Made by a program: the position numbers and the translations under genes
The notes under the pieces: model-generated
What the model saw: only the letters and a program-made list of their open reading frames with translations
What the model was told of the DNA's origin: nothing
Database searches by the model: none
Part shown: piece after piece, positions 37,230 to 44,652 of the stretch
Layout: the number at the start of each line of letters is the position of its first letter
How positions within the stretch are numbered: position 1 is the stretch's first letter
Source: Natronoarchaeum rubrum
GTDB taxonomy: Archaea; Halobacteriota; Halobacteria; Halobacteriales; Natronoarchaeaceae
Length of the DNA: 64,000 nucleotides
Assembly (NCBI RefSeq): GCF_024494695.1
Contig: NZ_JANHDP010000007.1
Location: forward strand, 124,001-188,000
Direction of reading: 5' to 3'

Positions 37230-37957
37230 TGCTGCTGGACTCGCTGCGCCGCGGCGTCGGCGCCGGAGCGATCGCCGGGGGCACCTACGGCGCGCTCCTC
37301 GCGCTCGTCGTGAATCCCCTCGTGAGCCACGTCGAGCGCGCGGGACACGACCACGGCCACGCTCACGCTGGCGAACCGGCCGTCTCGGCCGCGACGACGG
37401 CGGCCGCGAGCGTCGGCGGCGGCGTCCTCTGGGGCCTGCTGCTGGGCGCCGGATTCGGCGTCGCCTTCTACCTGCTGGAGCCGGCGCTCCCCGGCGCGGA
37501 CGCCGCGAAGCCGTACCTCCTCGCCGCGGCCGGCTTCCTGACCGTGTCGGGCGTCCCGTGGCTTGCGCTGCCGCCGGTCGCGCCGGGCGCGGAACACGCG
37601 CTCGACACCGGAACGCGGCTGGCCATCTACGCCGGCGCGATGCTGGTCGGCGCCGCGGCGTGCACGCTCTCCGTGCTCGCGTACCGGCGCGTCCGAGCGG
37701 ATCGGAGCAGGGTCGTCGCTGCAACCGCCGCCGCGGCGCCGCTCGCGCTGTGCGCGCTGGCGTCGCTCGCGGTTCCCAGTGGCACCGCGGGCGGTCCGCC
37801 CGCGGCGCTCGCGACAGCGTTCCGCTGGCTGGTCGTCGTCGGACAGATCGGCCTCTGGGCGCTTCTGGCGGGGGCGTTCGCCCATCTTCGGCGTCGTGCC
37901 GATCCCGACGCGACGCTCGACGCATTCGAGGACAGTCGAACCACGGCGGGGAGCTGA
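37229..37957 (+). CDS. cbtA: Cobalt transporter subunit CbtA
   Basis: 242 residues with about six membrane segments and a His-rich loop near residue 33 (HVERAGHDHGHAHAGE) that could bind cobalt. CbtA/CbtB are predicted cobalt importers often found under B12 control in bacteria; here they lie in the corrin gene cluster, supplying cobalt to CbiX and CobN. Confidence 0.87.
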   Translation: MLLDSLRRGVGAGAIAGGTYGALLALVVNPLVSHVERAGHDHGHAHAGEPAVSAATTAAASVGGGVLWGLLLGAGFGVAFYLLEPALPGADAAKPYLLAAAGFLTVSGVPWLALPPVAPGAEHALDTGTRLAIYAGAMLVGAAACTLSVLAYRRVRADRSRVVAATAAAAPLALCALASLAVPSGTAGGPPAALATAFRWLVVVGQIGLWALLAGAFAHLRRRADPDATLDAFEDSRTTAGS

Positions 37958-37960
37958 GCG

Positions 37961-38272
37961 GTGCGGCGCTGCACCGACGCCCAGCGCGACCGGGGTCTGA
38001 CGTGGGTTCTGGTCTGCACGAACGCGCGGGACGGCGAGCACGCCGCCTGCGCCGAGGCCGGGGGTGATGCCATCGTCGACGCGGCGACCGACTGGCTCCG
38101 CGAGCGGGACCTCTTCTGGACCGAAGCGGCCGTCGTCGAGACGTCCTGTCTCGGACTCTGTAGCGAAGACGGCGCCGCCGTGGGGTTCCAGCCCCGCGAC
38201 GAGTGGTACGCGGACGTGCGGCCGGAGGACGTTCCGGAACTGCTCGCAGAAGAACTGGTCGACGCGGCCTGA
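37961..38272 (+). CDS. Thioredoxin-like [2Fe-2S] ferredoxin
   Basis: 103 residues. Four cysteines are placed as CTN-x-CA (VLVCTNARDGEHAAC) and SCLGLC, the spacing of thioredoxin-fold [2Fe-2S] ferredoxins. A related domain is fused to CbiX2 in the neighbouring operon. It begins with GTG 3 nt after cbtA and probably shares its transcript. A redox role in ring contraction or cobalt reduction is possible but unproved. Confidence 0.78.
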   Translation: MRRCTDAQRDRGLTWVLVCTNARDGEHAACAEAGGDAIVDAATDWLRERDLFWTEAAVVETSCLGLCSEDGAAVGFQPRDEWYADVRPEDVPELLAEELVDAA

Positions 38273-38331
38273 GAGGACGCCGCCGCTCTCGCCGGTCGAT
38301 CGATTTCTCGCCGCGTTCCGCCTCGGGGCCG

Positions 38332-38703
38332 CTACTCGTCCGCCGGGAACGTCTCGTGGAGAACGTCGTGGGCGTCGCCCAGCCCCGAGAGGACGTCTTC
38401 GCCCTGATCGGTCAGCCGACCGACCGCGCGCTCGGCGTCCCGCACCGCGACGAGGCGGCCGCGCAGGTAGTCGTACTCCGCCGATTCTTCGTCGGCGCCC
38501 GCGACCTTCTCTTCGAGGTCGACGAGCGCGGCGTCGAGGTGTCGCTCGATCTCAGAGAGCGTCTCGGCGTTCGCCAGTCCCTCGATCGGGCCCGAGAGCT
38601 CCCCCTCCAGTTCTTGCTCCGCGTGGTCGCGGGCGCTTCGGTCCTCGGTACCGAGGACGTTCATCAGTCCGAGTCGTAGCGCTTCGAGTTCGTGACAGGT
38701 CAT
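38332..38703 (-). CDS. DUF3209 family protein
   Basis: 123 residues, highly charged and probably all-helical, starting MTCHELEALRLGLMNVLG. This matches DUF3209, a haloarchaeal family repeatedly found beside cbi genes. The early Cys-His pair and late His (DAHDVLHETF) could bind a metal. ATG 38703 rather than 38775 gives the family start. Last gene of the cbiT operon or a separate unit; function unknown. Confidence 0.75.
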   Translation of the reverse strand: MTCHELEALRLGLMNVLGTEDRSARDHAEQELEGELSGPIEGLANAETLSEIERHLDAALVDLEEKVAGADEESAEYDYLRGRLVAVRDAERAVGRLTDQGEDVLSGLGDAHDVLHETFPADE

Positions 38704-38749
38704 GGTATCGAATAGTGGTTCGAGCGTGTTCGTCGTCGCGAGTCGTCCC

Positions 38750-39118
38750 TCACGCTGCAGCGGGCTGAGCAGCATCGAAATAGCGGAGAGATGCCGCGTA
38801 CAGCACGATCAGCGCGGCGGTGAGGAACACCGCCATCGCAAGCTCCGTCGGAATGCCGAGGTCGATGCCGGCGTAGCCGAGACCGATCGCCGCGCCGATC
38901 AGACCGATCCCGGTCGCGACGTAACCGCAGATGGCGTACCCCAGCTCCCACAGGCGGTTCCGCCAGGAGGCGTGCACAAGCACCGCCAGTCCGGGCCCCA
39001 AGTTCAGCAGCGACAACACGCCGGTCGGATCGGGCGCGACCGTCGTACTCGTACTGAACAATACGAACCCGTAGAGGAGGACGACGAGCGATCGCTTCGG
39101 TTCCGACTCCAGATCCAT
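38750..39118 (-). CDS. Small membrane protein, uncharacterised
   Basis: 122 residues with about four hydrophobic helices, no recognised family. It lies between cbiX2 and the DUF3209 gene on the same strand, 39 nt after cbiX2, so it may be part of the cobalamin operon. Sequence after the last helix is short (YFDAAQPAAA). Confidence 0.55.
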   Translation of the reverse strand: MDLESEPKRSLVVLLYGFVLFSTSTTVAPDPTGVLSLLNLGPGLAVLVHASWRNRLWELGYAICGYVATGIGLIGAAIGLGYAGIDLGIPTELAMAVFLTAALIVLYAASLRYFDAAQPAAA

Positions 39119-39157
39119 TTTTTCCGAGTCGTTCTCCGCGGGGCAAAAGCGTTCCCG

Positions 39158-40384
39158 TCATAGCGTCTGATCGACCAGCTCCGAGACGATCCGGTCCCGA
39201 TCGAGGTGGTCGGCGACGATGCGCTCGGCGTCGTCGGCGTCGACGCCGCCGTACCAGACGCCGTCGGGCGAGACGGTCACCATCGGCCCCTCGCCGCAGC
39301 GGCCGAGACACGACGAGCGCGTGATGCGCACGTCGCACTGGTCGGAGTCGCGGGCTTCTTGGCGCAGGCGTTCGAGAACAGCGGGCGCGCCGTCGGCCGC
39401 GCAGGTCTGGTTCGTGCAGACCGAGACGCGCTTATCGGGTGCGCCGTGGGCGTGGGGCTCGTCGTCGACGTCCTCGCGGTTCTCGTGGGCGGCCTGATGG
39501 TTGAGCGCGCGCAGCATCGCCCGGGCGCCGCCGACGTCCTCCTCGTACCCGTCGAGTTCGACCTTGTACTTGCAGGTGTCGCAGGACATCTCGACGCTGT
39601 CGGTGCGGGCCGCCTGCCAGCGGTCGCCCAGCACGTCGAGCAGACGCGGGTCGGTCCCGAGCGGGTCGCCCGCCAGCGCGTCGACGTAGGGGTACTCGGC
39701 GTCGAACTCCGCAGTTCGATCCTGGACGCGCTGCGTGAGGACGCCGTCGCCGAGCATGTAGGGTAGCACGACGACGGCGTCGGGGCGGCGCTTCGCGACG
39801 CTGTGGAGCGCGTCCGACAGACGGGGCTCGGTGACGCCGACGAAGGCAGTTTCGACGCGCGAGAACGCGCGGCCCTCGTACAGCAGTCTGGCGAGTTTGT
39901 GCGCGTCGCCGTTGGCGTCGGGATCGCTGGACCCGCGGGCACAGAGCACGACCGCCACGTCGTCGACCGCGCGGTCGACGCCCAGCGACGCCTCGACCGC
40001 CGCGGCGCGGTCGTCGAGCAGATCGACGATCGCCGGGTGGACGCCGAGATGGGCGCCGCTGTGGATCGTGAGATCGTCGTGTGCCGCTCGGGCTCGCTGG
40101 ATCACGAGCGGGACGTCGTTCTTGACGTGGCTCGCGGCGAACAGCGACAACTGGACGACCGTGATCCGACCGACCGTCGGCGCGAGCGCGGCGACGGCGT
40201 CGGCGATCGAGGGCTCGGCAAGTTCGAGAAACCCGGCGTCGACCGGGACGCCGAGCCGACCCTCCAGATCGGCCGCCAGGTCGCGGACCTGCTCGTTGGA
40301 CTTCTCGCGCCGGGAGCCGTGCCCGACCAGCAGCACGGCCTCGTCGTCGAGCGCGGCCGGCGCGCTCGCGGCGTCGGCCGTCAC
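39158..40384 (-). CDS. cbiX: Sirohydrochlorin cobaltochelatase CbiX fused to [2Fe-2S] domain
   Basis: 408 residues. The first ~250 residues are two CbiX halves: LLVGHGSRREKSNEQV with the catalytic His, QLSLFAASHVKNDVP, and VVLCARGSSDPDAN with VVVLPYMLGDGVL. Next is a short Cys motif (SCDTCKYKVELDG), then a His-containing linker and a C-terminal thioredoxin-like [2Fe-2S] domain (VSVCTNQTCAADG and SSCLGRCGEGP). The intact HGS makes this the better candidate for the working cobalt chelatase of the two CbiX genes. Overlaps the upstream gene by 4 nt. Confidence 0.92.
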   Translation of the reverse strand: MTADAASAPAALDDEAVLLVGHGSRREKSNEQVRDLAADLEGRLGVPVDAGFLELAEPSIADAVAALAPTVGRITVVQLSLFAASHVKNDVPLVIQRARAAHDDLTIHSGAHLGVHPAIVDLLDDRAAAVEASLGVDRAVDDVAVVLCARGSSDPDANGDAHKLARLLYEGRAFSRVETAFVGVTEPRLSDALHSVAKRRPDAVVVLPYMLGDGVLTQRVQDRTAEFDAEYPYVDALAGDPLGTDPRLLDVLGDRWQAARTDSVEMSCDTCKYKVELDGYEEDVGGARAMLRALNHQAAHENREDVDDEPHAHGAPDKRVSVCTNQTCAADGAPAVLERLRQEARDSDQCDVRITRSSCLGRCGEGPMVTVSPDGVWYGGVDADDAERIVADHLDRDRIVSELVDQTL

Positions 40385-41109
40385 GACAGCTCACCCACGT
40401 CGCCGCCGGTCGCTCGCTCGACGCTTCGCCGGAGCTTCTGTCGTCGTTCGGCCGAGTACAGTCCGGTTTCGTCCGTCCCGGCGTAGAGCCACCGTGCGAA
40501 CCCGGCCGCGTCGGCGTCGTCCGCCAGCCCGAACCAGTACCCGCCGGAGGAGGTCTCCGAGAGGTCGTCGCCTCGAACGTCGGGCTCGGCGTCCGCCAGG
40601 AGGGTTCGGATCGTCTCCAGCAGTCGCTCGTCGTCGTGGACGAACGATATCCCGACCGAGTTCGAGGATTCGCGGAAGCAGATCGTGCCGCAGGCTTCCA
40701 GCAGCCCGCGGAGCAGCGCGGCGCGGTGCTCCGCCAGCGCGTCGAAGCGGTAGCCGCCGGGCTGTCCGGCAAGCGGGAGCCCGAGCGCGGCGCCGGCCCG
40801 GTCGGCGAGCGCGCCGAACACCTGTAGTTCGTACTCCTCCTCGAACCGGACGATCGAGGCGTCGTGGGCCGATTCGCGGGCTTCGACGCTACGATTCCGC
40901 CGGTCGACGCCGGCGATCGTCGCCAGCGCGTCGGCCGCGGTCTCGTCGCCGACCCTTACCGTCACGCAGTCGCTCTCTAACTCGCCGTCGCCGGCGACCC
41001 GGCCCCAAAAGTACGCGGTCTCGGGGCTTGCGCCGAGCAGGTCCGGCGAGGAATTCGGCGTCGGTTCGCCGTCGCCGCCAGACGCCGTTTCGCGGTCGGC
41101 GTCGCTCAC
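40381..41109 (-). CDS. LAGLIDADG-like domain protein within the cobalamin operon
   Basis: 242 residues, not an assigned cobalamin enzyme. The pattern is of a double LAGLIDADG fold: AYFWGRVAGDGEL near residue 32 and ALLRGLLEACGTICF near 140, each followed by strand-rich segments, and the end FARWLYAGTD...YSAERRQK, which resembles the C-terminus of such endonucleases. The second motif has Cys where the catalytic acid should be. It overlaps both neighbours by 4 nt. I infer a domesticated, probably non-nucleolytic nucleic acid- or ligand-binding protein. No HTH is visible. Confidence 0.6.
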   Translation of the reverse strand: MSDADRETASGGDGEPTPNSSPDLLGASPETAYFWGRVAGDGELESDCVTVRVGDETAADALATIAGVDRRNRSVEARESAHDASIVRFEEEYELQVFGALADRAGAALGLPLAGQPGGYRFDALAEHRAALLRGLLEACGTICFRESSNSVGISFVHDDERLLETIRTLLADAEPDVRGDDLSETSSGGYWFGLADDADAAGFARWLYAGTDETGLYSAERRQKLRRSVERATGGDVGELS

Positions 41110-41354
41110 AGTTCGGTCACCTCGATGGCGTCGACCGGACAGGCGGCGGCCGCCTGCCGCGCGTCGTCGATTCGTTCGTCGTCGAAGGCGGCGACGAGGG
41201 GCTGGTCGGCGGCGCCCCCTTCGGCCACCGCGTCGGCGCCCTCGATCGACGCCAGCCCGTCGTCTGCTTCGACGAACCGCTCGTCGCGGACGAGGCAGGC
41301 GAAGATCCCCTCGCAGGCGTCTTGGTCGAGACTGATCCGGTACTCAGTAGTCAT
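41106..41354 (-). CDS. Small ferredoxin
   Basis: 82 residues. DACEGIFACLVRD at the N-terminal side and ACPVDAIEV at the C-terminal side give three cysteines of a single-cluster ferredoxin; only C-x5-C and one CP are visible, so a [3Fe-4S] or incomplete [4Fe-4S] site is likely. An Asp/Ala-rich loop separates them. Overlaps cbiH2 by 11 nt and the next gene by 4 nt; an electron carrier for the corrin operon is the obvious idea. Confidence 0.75.
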   Translation of the reverse strand: MTTEYRISLDQDACEGIFACLVRDERFVEADDGLASIEGADAVAEGGAADQPLVAAFDDERIDDARQAAAACPVDAIEVTEL

Positions 41355-42438
41355 ACTTGGACTCGTAGCCCCGCGGCGTCACCATCCGCTCGTCCCAGAC
41401 GTAGGTGTCCTCGTTGCCCACGAGCAGCGTCGTCGTCATGTCGACAAGATCGGTTTCGCCCAGTTCGGGGAGTTCCCGGAGCTCGACGATCTCGACGCGC
41501 TCGTCCTCGCGGCCGGCGCCGCGGACGACGCCCACCGGGGTGTCCGGCGCACGATGCTCTAAGAGGATCTCGCAGCACTTCTCGTAGTTGTCGCGGCGCT
41601 TGCGCGACCAGGGGTTGTAGACCGCGATGGTGAACCCCTCCTTGGCGGCGGCGTGGAGTCGCGACTCGATCGTCGGCATGTCGGTGAGGTGGTCCGACAG
41701 CGAGATCGAGACGGTGTCGTTCACGAGGGGTGCGCCGATTCGCGCCGCGCAGGACTGGGCGGCCGGAACGCCCGGCACGACGTCGAAGTCGAGCATCGAC
41801 GCCGTCGCGCCCTTCGACTCGGCGATCTCCAGGGCGAGCCCCGCCAGCGCGTAGACGTTCGGATCGCCGCTGCCGATGATCGCGACGTCGTTGCCCGCCA
41901 GCGCGCGGTCGATGGCTTCCTCCGTTCGAGAGACCTCGCCGCACATCGGAGTGTCGTACACCTCGTCGGCCGCCGCGGTGATCTCGTCGGGCAGCAGTTC
42001 GGTGTAGGTCGTGTAGCCGACGACGTGTTCGGCGTCGAGCAGCGCCTCGCGGGCGCGGGCGGTCATCCCCTCGGGCTGGCCGGGGCCGAGTCCGACGGCG
42101 GTGAGGCTGCCGGGATCGGCATCGAAGTCCTCGACCGTCGAGCCGACCTTCTCGTCGGTCGTCTCGTCCGTCGAGGCGCCACAGGTTGACGATGAGCTGC
42201 CGGTCGACGCCGACGACGAACCGGCCGACGCGCCGCACTTCGACTCGGAGTCGTCGCTCGTCGTCTCGCTCGCCGAGCTCGCGGCTTCGCCGCTCGCTTT
42301 CGAGGCGCTACGCGCCTCGCCCGCGCCGCACGTGCGTTCGGTCCCAGCGGTCGCCTCGGCGTCCGCGGCGCCGCACTCGCTCTCGCGTTCCGCGTTCTCG
42401 GTTGCTGTACTCTCGTCGGTGGTGTCGTCCGTGCTCAT
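41344..42438 (-). CDS. cbiH: Precorrin-3B C17-methyltransferase paralogue CbiH2 with Cys-containing N-terminal extension
   Basis: 364 residues. The methylase domain begins near residue 112 (LTAVGLGPGQPEGMTARA) with IIGSGDPNVYALAG, PGVPAAQSCAARIG and AVYNPWSRKR, all typical of CbiH/CobJ, which methylates C17 and contracts the ring. The first ~110 residues are Ser/Ala/Glu/Thr-rich and contain four Cys-Gly-Ala triplets at about residues 22, 37, 68 and 86. Part of this extension is encoded by palindromic DNA (42281-42319). Adjacent to a second cbiH gene. Confidence 0.9.
   Translation of the reverse strand: MSTDDTTDESTATENAERESECGAADAEATAGTERTCGAGEARSASKASGEAASSASETTSDDSESKCGASAGSSSASTGSSSSTCGASTDETTDEKVGSTVEDFDADPGSLTAVGLGPGQPEGMTARAREALLDAEHVVGYTTYTELLPDEITAAADEVYDTPMCGEVSRTEEAIDRALAGNDVAIIGSGDPNVYALAGLALEIAESKGATASMLDFDVVPGVPAAQSCAARIGAPLVNDTVSISLSDHLTDMPTIESRLHAAAKEGFTIAVYNPWSRKRRDNYEKCCEILLEHRAPDTPVGVVRGAGREDERVEIVELRELPELGETDLVDMTTTLLVGNEDTYVWDERMVTPRGYESKYDY
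42281..42319. repeat. Double palindrome in the cbiH2 N-terminal extension
   Basis: Two hairpins adjoin: GCGGC-TTC-GCCGC (42281-42293) and CGAGGCGC-TAC-GCGCCTCG (42301-42319). They encode the Ala/Ser/Glu stretch ARSASKASGEAASS. Confidence 0.65.
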
Positions 42439-42441
42439 AGG

Positions 42442-43368
42442 TTAGAAGTCGTCGACGTCACGCCCGCCGCGCGGGGTGACGAGGTGTTTTCCGTGGTCGT
42501 TCTCCCAGACGTGGGTCTCGGCCGTGCCGACGAGGATGGACGTGCCCATCCCGCCGACCTTCTCGTCGTGCGCGTCGGCGTCACCCAGCGTCGTGATCGT
42601 GTGCGTCTCGTCCTCCAGGTTGCGCCCGGCGGCGCCCCGGCCGGCGTCGTTGAAGATCGCGACCGGCACGTCGCCCGCTCGCTCCTCGCGCAGGACGCCG
42701 ATCGCGCGCTCGTAGTCGCGCCAGCAGTTGTACAGCACGACGACGAACCCGGAGATCGCCGCCGCGCGCAGCTTCTCCTCGATTTCGTCCCAGCCGCGCC
42801 ACTTGTCCGACAGCGAGATCGTGCAGAAGTCGTTCGACAGCGGCGCGCCGAGGTTGGCCGCGCCGCCCAGCGCCGCGGTGACGCCGGGGACGATCTCGAT
42901 CGGCACGTCCTCGGCGCCCTCCTCCTCGGCCATCAGGTACAGCAGATCGCTCTTGCCGTACACGTTCGGATCGCCGCCGGAGACGTGGGCGACGTCCTGC
43001 CCGTTGCGGACGCGCTCGAACGCCTCGCGCGCGAGTTCGATCTGGCGGCCCATCGAGGACCGGACCAGCGTCTGGCGCGTGCCGTCCGGGCGTTCGAGGA
43101 CGGTGCCTTCCTCAGTTGCGGCGTCCGCCGTCGCGCCCGTGCCGCCGTCGGTGGCTGTCTCGACTTCGGCATCTTCTGACGGGAGCGTTCCGTCGCGACG
43201 GAGGAACTCCTGGTAGAGGTTCGAGGCGATGACGCAGTCGGCCGTCTCGACGACGTCTTTCGCGCGCTGGGTCATCGCGTGGGGCAGTCCCGGGCCGATG
43301 CCGACGACGTAGAGCGTGCCGGACGCCGCGGCGTCGTCGGCGTCGGTCGGGGTCGCGGTTCCGGGCAC
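42442..43368 (-). CDS. cbiH: Precorrin-3B C17-methyltransferase paralogue CbiH1
   Basis: 308 residues. Methylase motifs YVVGIGPGLPHAMTQRAK, HVSGGDPNVYGK, PGVTAALGGAANLG and VLYNCWRDYE. It is clearly related to CbiH2 but has its own insert of about 35 low-complexity residues near position 65-100 after the first motif. Which of the two does C17 methylation, and whether the other has taken over a different methylation, cannot be read from sequence. Starts 2 nt after cbiG. Confidence 0.9.
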   Translation of the reverse strand: MPGTATPTDADDAAASGTLYVVGIGPGLPHAMTQRAKDVVETADCVIASNLYQEFLRRDGTLPSEDAEVETATDGGTGATADAATEEGTVLERPDGTRQTLVRSSMGRQIELAREAFERVRNGQDVAHVSGGDPNVYGKSDLLYLMAEEEGAEDVPIEIVPGVTAALGGAANLGAPLSNDFCTISLSDKWRGWDEIEEKLRAAAISGFVVVLYNCWRDYERAIGVLREERAGDVPVAIFNDAGRGAAGRNLEDETHTITTLGDADAHDEKVGGMGTSILVGTAETHVWENDHGKHLVTPRGGRDVDDF

Positions 43369-43370
43369 GC

Positions 43371-44351
43371 TTATCGCCCCACCGCGACGGTCACCGCGTC
43401 GTCGAACCGCTCCTTCTCGCGTTCGAGGTCGTGCTCGCGCCCGCCGGCGATCGCGCTCGCCTCGGCGATGCCGGGCCAGCCGATCAGCTCCTTCGAGCGC
43501 GAGGACGAGGGCCCTTCGTACTCCTCTAAGGTTTCCTTCTCGAAGAACACGAGGCCGATATCGGCGTCCTGCGCCGCTTCGTACAGCCCTTCCTCACCGT
43601 CCTTCCGGGTGCCGCTGGCCGCGAAGTCGACATCTGCGAACGTCAGGCCGAGGGCTTGGAGGGCGGCTTCCCAGGCGTCGAGGACCTGCTCCGCGTCGAC
43701 GCCCGAGACGGTGCCCGTCCCGAGCACGACGCCCTCCTCTTTGTTGCGCTTGAGGACGGTCACGTCGTCGCCGACGAGCACTGCTCGGGGGCCGTCGAGG
43801 CGCGCGACGGGACCGAGCTCCTCGTTGAGAACGGCGAGATTCGTCGCCACCGTCGAGTCGCCGTTGACGACGTGGGTGTCGAGTGCCTTCGCCTTGCTCT
43901 CGACGCCCTGCTTGCCCGCCGCCTCACTGGCGGTCGTCGTCGCCGGCACCGCGCCGAGTTCGGCGAGGTCGCCGGCCACCTGGTTGGCGCCGTGGTGGCC
44001 GCCGGTGATCGGGATCGCCCACGTCAGATCCTCGTCGACGACGACGATCGCGGGGTCGTCCCACTTGTCGTCGAGCAGGTGGGCGGTCTTGCGCATCGCG
44101 ATGCCGCTGGCCATCAGGCCGACGAAGCAGTCGTACTCGCCCCAGTTGGCCTCGAACACGTCGCCGTGGTATTCGAGGATCTCGATCGACTCGTAGCGGT
44201 CGCCGATCCCCGCCACGATCTCCTCGGCGGTCTCGATCTTCCGCTCGAAGGCGACGATGGCGATCTCCTCGGCCACCTCGCCGTCCGAGTCGGGCACGTT
44301 GCAACTGTCGGAATCGTTCGTTGTCGTGTCGTCGTTTGTGTCCGTGCTCAT
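43371..44351 (-). CDS. cbiG: Cobalt-precorrin-5A hydrolase CbiG
   Basis: 326 residues. Opens the delta-lactone and releases acetaldehyde. Family motifs: FVGLMASGIAMRK near residue 78, TGGHHGANQVAGDLA near 118 and GVVLGTGTVSGVDAE in the C-terminal domain, ending with LIGWPGIAEASAI. An acidic stretch of about 28 residues with one Cys precedes the domain. Separated from cbiF by 300 nt of repeat-like sequence, unlike the tight spacing elsewhere in this operon. Confidence 0.92.
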   Translation of the reverse strand: MSTDTNDDTTTNDSDSCNVPDSDGEVAEEIAIVAFERKIETAEEIVAGIGDRYESIEILEYHGDVFEANWGEYDCFVGLMASGIAMRKTAHLLDDKWDDPAIVVVDEDLTWAIPITGGHHGANQVAGDLAELGAVPATTTASEAAGKQGVESKAKALDTHVVNGDSTVATNLAVLNEELGPVARLDGPRAVLVGDDVTVLKRNKEEGVVLGTGTVSGVDAEQVLDAWEAALQALGLTFADVDFAASGTRKDGEEGLYEAAQDADIGLVFFEKETLEEYEGPSSSRSKELIGWPGIAEASAIAGGREHDLEREKERFDDAVTVAVGR

Positions 44352-44652
44352 GAATCAGTCAGTCCGCTGTTTCGCGTCCGATGCAGTTCCCGAATGGCGC
44401 GCGCTGTCGCGCCCTCTGTGGCGCGACGACACTGTGCGAGGGATGAGCGAGCGACAGCGAGCGAATCGGCTGGGGAGGACGAGGCCCGCGGTAGGGTGGA
44501 ACGAAAGGGGCCGGTCGCTACGCGAACCCCGGACCGCCAAGCACCGCAGGCGTCGCCGAGGAGCGCAGGCGCGTCCGCGGGAGCGTAGCGACCGGGGGCT
44601 TTCAGGTCGTTCTCGTGAACTTCGTCGCTCATTGCAGGATCTCCATGACATC
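44352..44652. repeat. Repeat-like insertion between cbiF and cbiG
   Basis: About 300 nt inside an otherwise gap-free operon. It holds the palindrome TCGCGCC-6 nt-GGCGCGA (44407-44426), GAGCGAGCG/AGCGAGCGAATC tracts (44446-44467) and CGGCTGGGGAGG. From memory this type of sequence recurs in haloarchaeal intergenic regions; I could not verify. On the minus strand an ATG at 44632 with GGAG before it starts MSDEVHENDLKAP and then runs into the repeat, so it may be a displaced start or a short degraded ORF. Confidence 0.5.

Noticed and set aside
40381..41109. Active homing endonuclease or intein remnant
   Set aside because: The gene overlaps both operon neighbours by 4 nt, the flanking genes are intact, no splicing motifs are present and the second catalytic acid is Cys.
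44348..44632. 94-residue minus-strand ORF between cbiF and cbiG
   Set aside because: Only the first ~13 residues look gene-like; the rest is translation of repeat sequence. Kept as part of the repeat region rather than as a gene.
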